Shown here: in pieces, positions 8,186-11,193 of the stretch
Layout: every line of letters begins with the position of its first letter
Numbering within the stretch: position 1 is the stretch's first letter
Source of the DNA: JBJXHC01 sp046160825
Lineage (GTDB): Bacteria; Bacteroidota; Ignavibacteria; UBA10030; UBA6906
Direction: 5' to 3'
Length of the DNA stretch: 11,193 nt
NCBI GenBank assembly: GCA_046160825.1
Contig: JBJXHC010000100.1
Coordinates: forward strand, 1 to 11,193
Made by a program: the position numbers and the translations under genes
Notes under the pieces: model-generated
Database searches by the model: none
Seen by the model: the letters and a program-made list of their open reading frames with translations, nothing else
What the model was told of the DNA's origin: nothing

Positions 8186-8261
8186 GTTGTTGTTCCTTTT
8201 ATGAGATAATCCACCATTCCTCCCCTACAACACAACATACGTAAGGTTGGTTCATGCGGAT

Positions 8262-10094
8262 TTACTCTTGCGCGAGACTCCAATTTTCCGGCGAGCGCCA
8301 GAGGCCCGAAAGAATCAGTTCGCGCATGAAAGTGAATTCCCTGGGAAGTTCGTCGTAGAGTCGTGAGAATAGTTCTTCGTGCGAGAGGACCTCATCCTTC
8401 CATTTGGCACTGTTCACGGACATGAGTTTGTTGAATTTCTCTTCCGTCATTTCCTCCAGGCCTTCCCAGTTGAAATCCTCGTAGCGGGGCATCCATCCTA
8501 GCGGACTCTCTATGGCGTAGCCGCGGCCATGGACACGGTCAACGATCCATTTTAAGACGCGCATGTTCTCGCCGAATCCCGGCCACATGAACTTGCCGCT
8601 CTCGTCCTTGCGGAACCAGTTGACGCCGAAAATGCGCGGCGGGTTGGGGACATTCCGGCCGAACTGCAACCAGTGGTTGAAGTATTCCCCCATGTGGTAG
8701 CCGGCGAATGGAAGCATGGCCATCGGGTCGCGGCGAACATTGCCGACCGTACCCGCCGCCGCCGCTGTGGTTTCCGATCCCATGGTGGCAGCGAGATAAA
8801 CGCCGAAGTTCCAGTTGACTGCCTGATATACCAGAGGCACAACGGAGCTGCGTCTACCGCCGAAGATGAACGCGCTGATCGGAACGCCTTTGGGGTCTTC
8901 CCATCGCTCGTCGATCACGGGATTCTGATGCGCCGGCGCGGTGAAACGCGCGTTCGGATGCGCCGCTGCCTTGCCACCGCCCGGAGTCCAGGGCTGGCTG
9001 CGCCAGTCGGTCAATTGTGCGGGCGGAGTATCCGTCATTCCTTCCCACCATACATCGCCGTCGGGAGTGAGTGCCACGTTGGTGAAGATCGTGTTCTTCC
9101 GGATGCTTGCCATCGCGTTCGGATTTGATTTTTCCGAAGTGCCGGGGGCAACACCAAAATATCCCGCCTCAGGGTTGATTGCATAGAGTCGCCCATCCTC
9201 GCCCGCCTTGATCCACGCGATATCGTCGCCAACGGTTGTGACTTTGTAGCCCTTGAATACCTTTGGTGGAATGAGCATGGCAAAATTGGTTTTTCCGCAC
9301 GCACTCGGGAACGCTGCTGCGACGTATGTTTTTTCACCTTTCGGATCCTCGACGCCGAGGATGAGCATGTGTTCGGCCAGCCACCCTTCGTCGCGGGCCA
9401 TGACGGATGCGATGCGGAGAGCGAAACATTTCTTGCCGAGCAATGCGTTGCCACCGTATCCGCTGCCGAACGACCAGATTGCCCGCTCTTCCGGGAAGTG
9501 CACGATGTATTTGTGTTCCTGATTGCATGGCCACGCAACATCTTTTTGCCCCTGTGCCAGCGGCATTCCCACGGAATGAAGACACGGGACGAACTCGCCG
9601 TTACCGAGAACGTCGAGCACTTTCTTTCCCATGCGTGTCATGATTTTCATATTCACGACCACGTACGGACTATCGGTGAGTTCAACGCCAATATGAGAGA
9701 TGGGTGATCCGAGCGGTCCCATACTGAACGGCACAACGTACATCGTACGACCGCGCATGCATCCGTCGAAGAGCTTCGAGAGCGTTGTTTTCATTTCCTT
9801 CGGATGCATCCAGTTGTTGGTGGGACCGGCATCCTGCTTCCTGACGCTGCAGATAAACGTCCGGTCTTCCACGCGGGCCACATCGCCCGGATCGGAAAGC
9901 GCGAGATAACTGTTGGGACGTCTGTCGGGATTGAGTTTCTTGAATGTGCCGGATTTCACCAGCAGGTCGCACATGTGGTTATATTCTTCCTCAGAGCCGC
10001 CGCACCAGTACACTGCGTCGGGTTTACATAGCGCCCTCGCCTCCTCAACCCATGCTTTGAGTCTTGCGTTGTGTACTTCCTGGGGGTTTATCAT
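8262..10094 (-). CDS. pckG: Phosphoenolpyruvate carboxykinase (GTP)
   Basis: 610 residues, the normal length for GTP-dependent PEPCK, which interconverts oxaloacetate + GTP and phosphoenolpyruvate + CO2 + GDP in the cytoplasm (gluconeogenesis or anaplerosis). Visible family features: R74 in VARVED near the substrate site, GSGYGGN at 210-216, the paired lysines of LGKKCFALR (221-222), metal-ligand H242 in AEHM, the P-loop FPSACGKTN at 262-270 with the hyperreactive Cys 266, and the kinase-2 aspartates GDD at 289-291 that bind Mn2+. The C-terminal half includes GRRSS, the MGSETTAAA stretch and GFGENMRVL, all typical of the GTP class rather than the ATP (PckA) class. The start ATG at 10094 is preceded by AAGGAGG with 8 bases spacing, a near-ideal ribosome binding site. 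The sequence seems intact, with no odd substitution noticed. Confidence 0.98.
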   Translation of the reverse strand: MINPQEVHNARLKAWVEEARALCKPDAVYWCGGSEEEYNHMCDLLVKSGTFKKLNPDRRPNSYLALSDPGDVARVEDRTFICSVRKQDAGPTNNWMHPKEMKTTLSKLFDGCMRGRTMYVVPFSMGPLGSPISHIGVELTDSPYVVVNMKIMTRMGKKVLDVLGNGEFVPCLHSVGMPLAQGQKDVAWPCNQEHKYIVHFPEERAIWSFGSGYGGNALLGKKCFALRIASVMARDEGWLAEHMLILGVEDPKGEKTYVAAAFPSACGKTNFAMLIPPKVFKGYKVTTVGDDIAWIKAGEDGRLYAINPEAGYFGVAPGTSEKSNPNAMASIRKNTIFTNVALTPDGDVWWEGMTDTPPAQLTDWRSQPWTPGGGKAAAHPNARFTAPAHQNPVIDERWEDPKGVPISAFIFGGRRSSVVPLVYQAVNWNFGVYLAATMGSETTAAAAGTVGNVRRDPMAMLPFAGYHMGEYFNHWLQFGRNVPNPPRIFGVNWFRKDESGKFMWPGFGENMRVLKWIVDRVHGRGYAIESPLGWMPRYEDFNWEGLEEMTEEKFNKLMSVNSAKWKDEVLSHEELFSRLYDELPREFTFMRELILSGLWRSPENWSLAQE

Positions 10095-10100
10095 CGTATA

Positions 10101-10109
10101 TTCCTCCTT
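10101..10109 (-). promoter_or_regulatory. Strong pckG ribosome binding site
   Basis: On the minus strand AAGGAGGAA, with AAGGAGG ending 8 bases before the pckG ATG. It is the best Shine-Dalgarno match in the window and fixes the pckG start. Confidence 0.85.
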
Positions 10110-10206
10110 GAATCCGCGCGCTGCGGAGGTGTTGTGTTCATCGGAATAGAAATTGCTTCAGGGATTCCCGCAATAGCGACGTGCATTTTCCGGTCAGCCC
10201 GGACAA

Positions 10207-10235
10207 AACATAGGGAATATGATAGAGGAATTCAA
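10207..10235 (-). promoter_or_regulatory. Candidate pckG promoter
   Basis: On the minus strand TTGAAT (10235-10230) and TATGTT (10212-10207) lie 17 bases apart, each matching 4 of 6 sigma70 consensus positions. The -10 region reads TATGTTTTG, which also comes close to the TAnnTTTG element of Bacteroidota promoters. The implied start near 10200 leaves a leader of about 105 bases. Tentative. Confidence 0.3.
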
Positions 10236-10326
10236 GGCACCGATTTGTCTCAGCGTAATCTGTGTGGCAAACACCTTGGTGGTGTTCATTCGCCAAAACA
10301 CTAACGTCGGTTGGACTCAAAGAGAA

Positions 10327-10358
10327 AAAACCTCTGTCCATAATCGGGCAGAGGTTTT
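10327..10358 (-). terminator. Strong rho-independent terminator after the T9SS-sorted gene
   Basis: A perfect 10-bp inverted repeat AAAACCTCTG/CAGAGGTTTT with a 12-base loop, starting 26 bases after the stop of the minus-strand gene. On the minus strand the stem runs into TTTTTTCTCTTT. The AAAA/TTTT flanks could also make it work in the other direction. Between here and pckG (10095-10326) no gene is supported; the stretch holds only the candidate promoter and leader described separately and a short AACACC/GGTGTT hairpin at 10270-10286. Confidence 0.9.
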
Positions 10359-10384
10359 GAGTTGGTCCGTAATATGGATTCGTC

Positions 10385-11193
10385 CTACTTCATCACGACC
10401 ATTTTCTTGATAGATGAAAACTCGCCAGCTGTTAACTTGTAGAGATACACTCCGCTCGATAGATTGCTCGCATCGAATGCGACTGACTTGTAACCTGCGG
10501 ACTGCATTCCATCAACAAGTGTTGCAATCTCCTGACCGAGTGTATTAAAGACCTTCAGTTGTACGTTTGTGTTGTGCGGTAGAGAAAAACTGAGTGTGGT
10601 ACTCGGATTGAATGGGTTGGGGTAGTTCTGATGAAGACCGAACTCTTTGGGGACTTGGTTCGTTTGTGAAGTCCTACTCTTATTGGCGACCAACTGTATC
10701 CTGTTTGCATGAGAGGTGATTGTAGATCGGCCTTTTGTTGAGATCTGAGTTGGAGCTTTGTTGGGGCCATTTCCTTCCGGGGGAATAAGGGCATATTCTA
10801 GATCATTCTCTGGATCCAACTCCCACTCCAGAGTAATCGGGAATGACACTTCATTGAGATCTATGGGAAGTTCTATCGGTTCAGCATTTGGCTGCACGGC
10901 AATTTCAAAGTCTCCTGATCCCCACCTGACATCAAAGTCTGCCTCTGGAAATGGTGGAGGCATTTCCATGCTCTCCGCTCCCTCACTCACCTCTATATTG
11001 ACAACGTGTAATTCTTGCTGATTGCCTTCACTGTCGGTGATGATAAATATGTCTTTGGGCTTTTTTACTGGAGGGCATGCCGCCCCATTAGTCAGAATGA
11101 GGTTCCCCGCTTGGGTGCAGTGTACCCAATAACCAAAGCCAGGGTGAAGTTTGTCGGTTGGAATATATCCATTCTGATATTTGAAAAACGCCG
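10385..11193 (-). CDS. Secreted protein with type IX secretion (T9SS) C-terminal sorting domain, C-terminal part
   Basis: The frame is open from the TAG at 10385-10387 to the right edge, giving ~269 residues; the N-terminus is outside. An in-frame GTG at 10990 is not the start, because coding continues upstream with recognisable sequence: KYQNGYIPTDKLHPGFGYWVHCTQAG, a pattern common in large secreted proteins of Ignavibacteria-type bacteria (Y.xxD.L.PG.GYWV). A proline- and acid-rich middle follows (PPPFPEADFD). The last ~85 residues are a T9SS type A sorting domain: FGLHQNYPNPFNPSTTLSF, then LKVFNTLGQEIATLVDG, AGYKSVAFDASNLSSGVYLYKL and a terminal KKMVVMK. Such proteins cross the outer membrane through the Por/Gld machinery and are anchored or released at the surface. 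The function of the passenger part cannot be named from what is visible. Confidence 0.9.
   Translation of the reverse strand, partial: AFFKYQNGYIPTDKLHPGFGYWVHCTQAGNLILTNGAACPPVKKPKDIFIITDSEGNQQELHVVNIEVSEGAESMEMPPPFPEADFDVRWGSGDFEIAVQPNAEPIELPIDLNEVSFPITLEWELDPENDLEYALIPPEGNGPNKAPTQISTKGRSTITSHANRIQLVANKSRTSQTNQVPKEFGLHQNYPNPFNPSTTLSFSLPHNTNVQLKVFNTLGQEIATLVDGMQSAGYKSVAFDASNLSSGVYLYKLTAGEFSSIKKMVVMK

Noticed and set aside
10138..10341. 67-codon minus-strand ORF in the gap upstream of pckG
   Set aside because: It spans the terminator hairpin and the candidate promoter, has no ribosome binding site that I can see and no recognisable protein features.
1..11193. CRISPR arrays, tRNA/rRNA genes, insertion sequences or attachment sites
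   Set aside because: No regularly spaced repeats, transposase reading frame, terminal inverted repeats, or tRNA-like cloverleaf was noticed when reading by eye. A tRNA or covariance-model scan was not possible here.

Overview
The window looks like chromosomal DNA of a Bacteroidota/Chlorobi-group bacterium, most likely an Ignavibacteria-like lineage. The clearest marker is the type IX secretion (T9SS) sorting tail with its QNYPNPFNPST signature on the protein at the right edge. A lipoprotein-type MsrA and a GTP-dependent PEP carboxykinase fit that setting. Taxonomy is inference from these motifs only.

Layout, left to right. (1) Plus strand, 3-2976: the tail of a NYN-domain protein (5' end outside the window), then after a single base the complete Res (helicase-nuclease) subunit of a type III restriction-modification system. 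The Mod methyltransferase is not in the window and would be expected upstream. (2) A GC hairpin at 2981-3000 separates this defence pair from a convergent minus-strand block. (3) Minus strand, 7374 down to 3032: two secreted amidohydrolase-superfamily genes overlapping by one base (TAATG). The first encodes 1012 residues with two amidohydrolase modules and a beta-rich segment between them; the second encodes 434 residues. Only the C-terminal module of the large protein keeps the metal-binding residues. Its N-terminal module and the whole 434-residue protein lack the HxH motif and resemble each other. (4) Minus strand, 8185-7526: msrA with a lipoprotein signal and a GTG start. (5) Minus strand, 10094-8262: pckG, complete, with a strong ribosome binding site. 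(6) A 290-base intergenic stretch with a candidate pckG promoter, a possible leader structure and a strong terminator. (7) Minus strand, from the right edge to 10385: the C-terminal part of a T9SS-exported protein, open to the edge of the window.

How the genes relate: the left end is a restriction/defence locus. The rest is ordinary chromosome: gluconeogenesis/anaplerosis (PEPCK), repair of oxidised methionine in the envelope (MsrA), periplasmic hydrolysis of an unknown cyclic amide or peptide-like substrate (amidohydrolases), and a surface or secreted protein. The most unusual points are the NYN-Res coupling and the set of three amidohydrolase modules of which two look catalytically dead.
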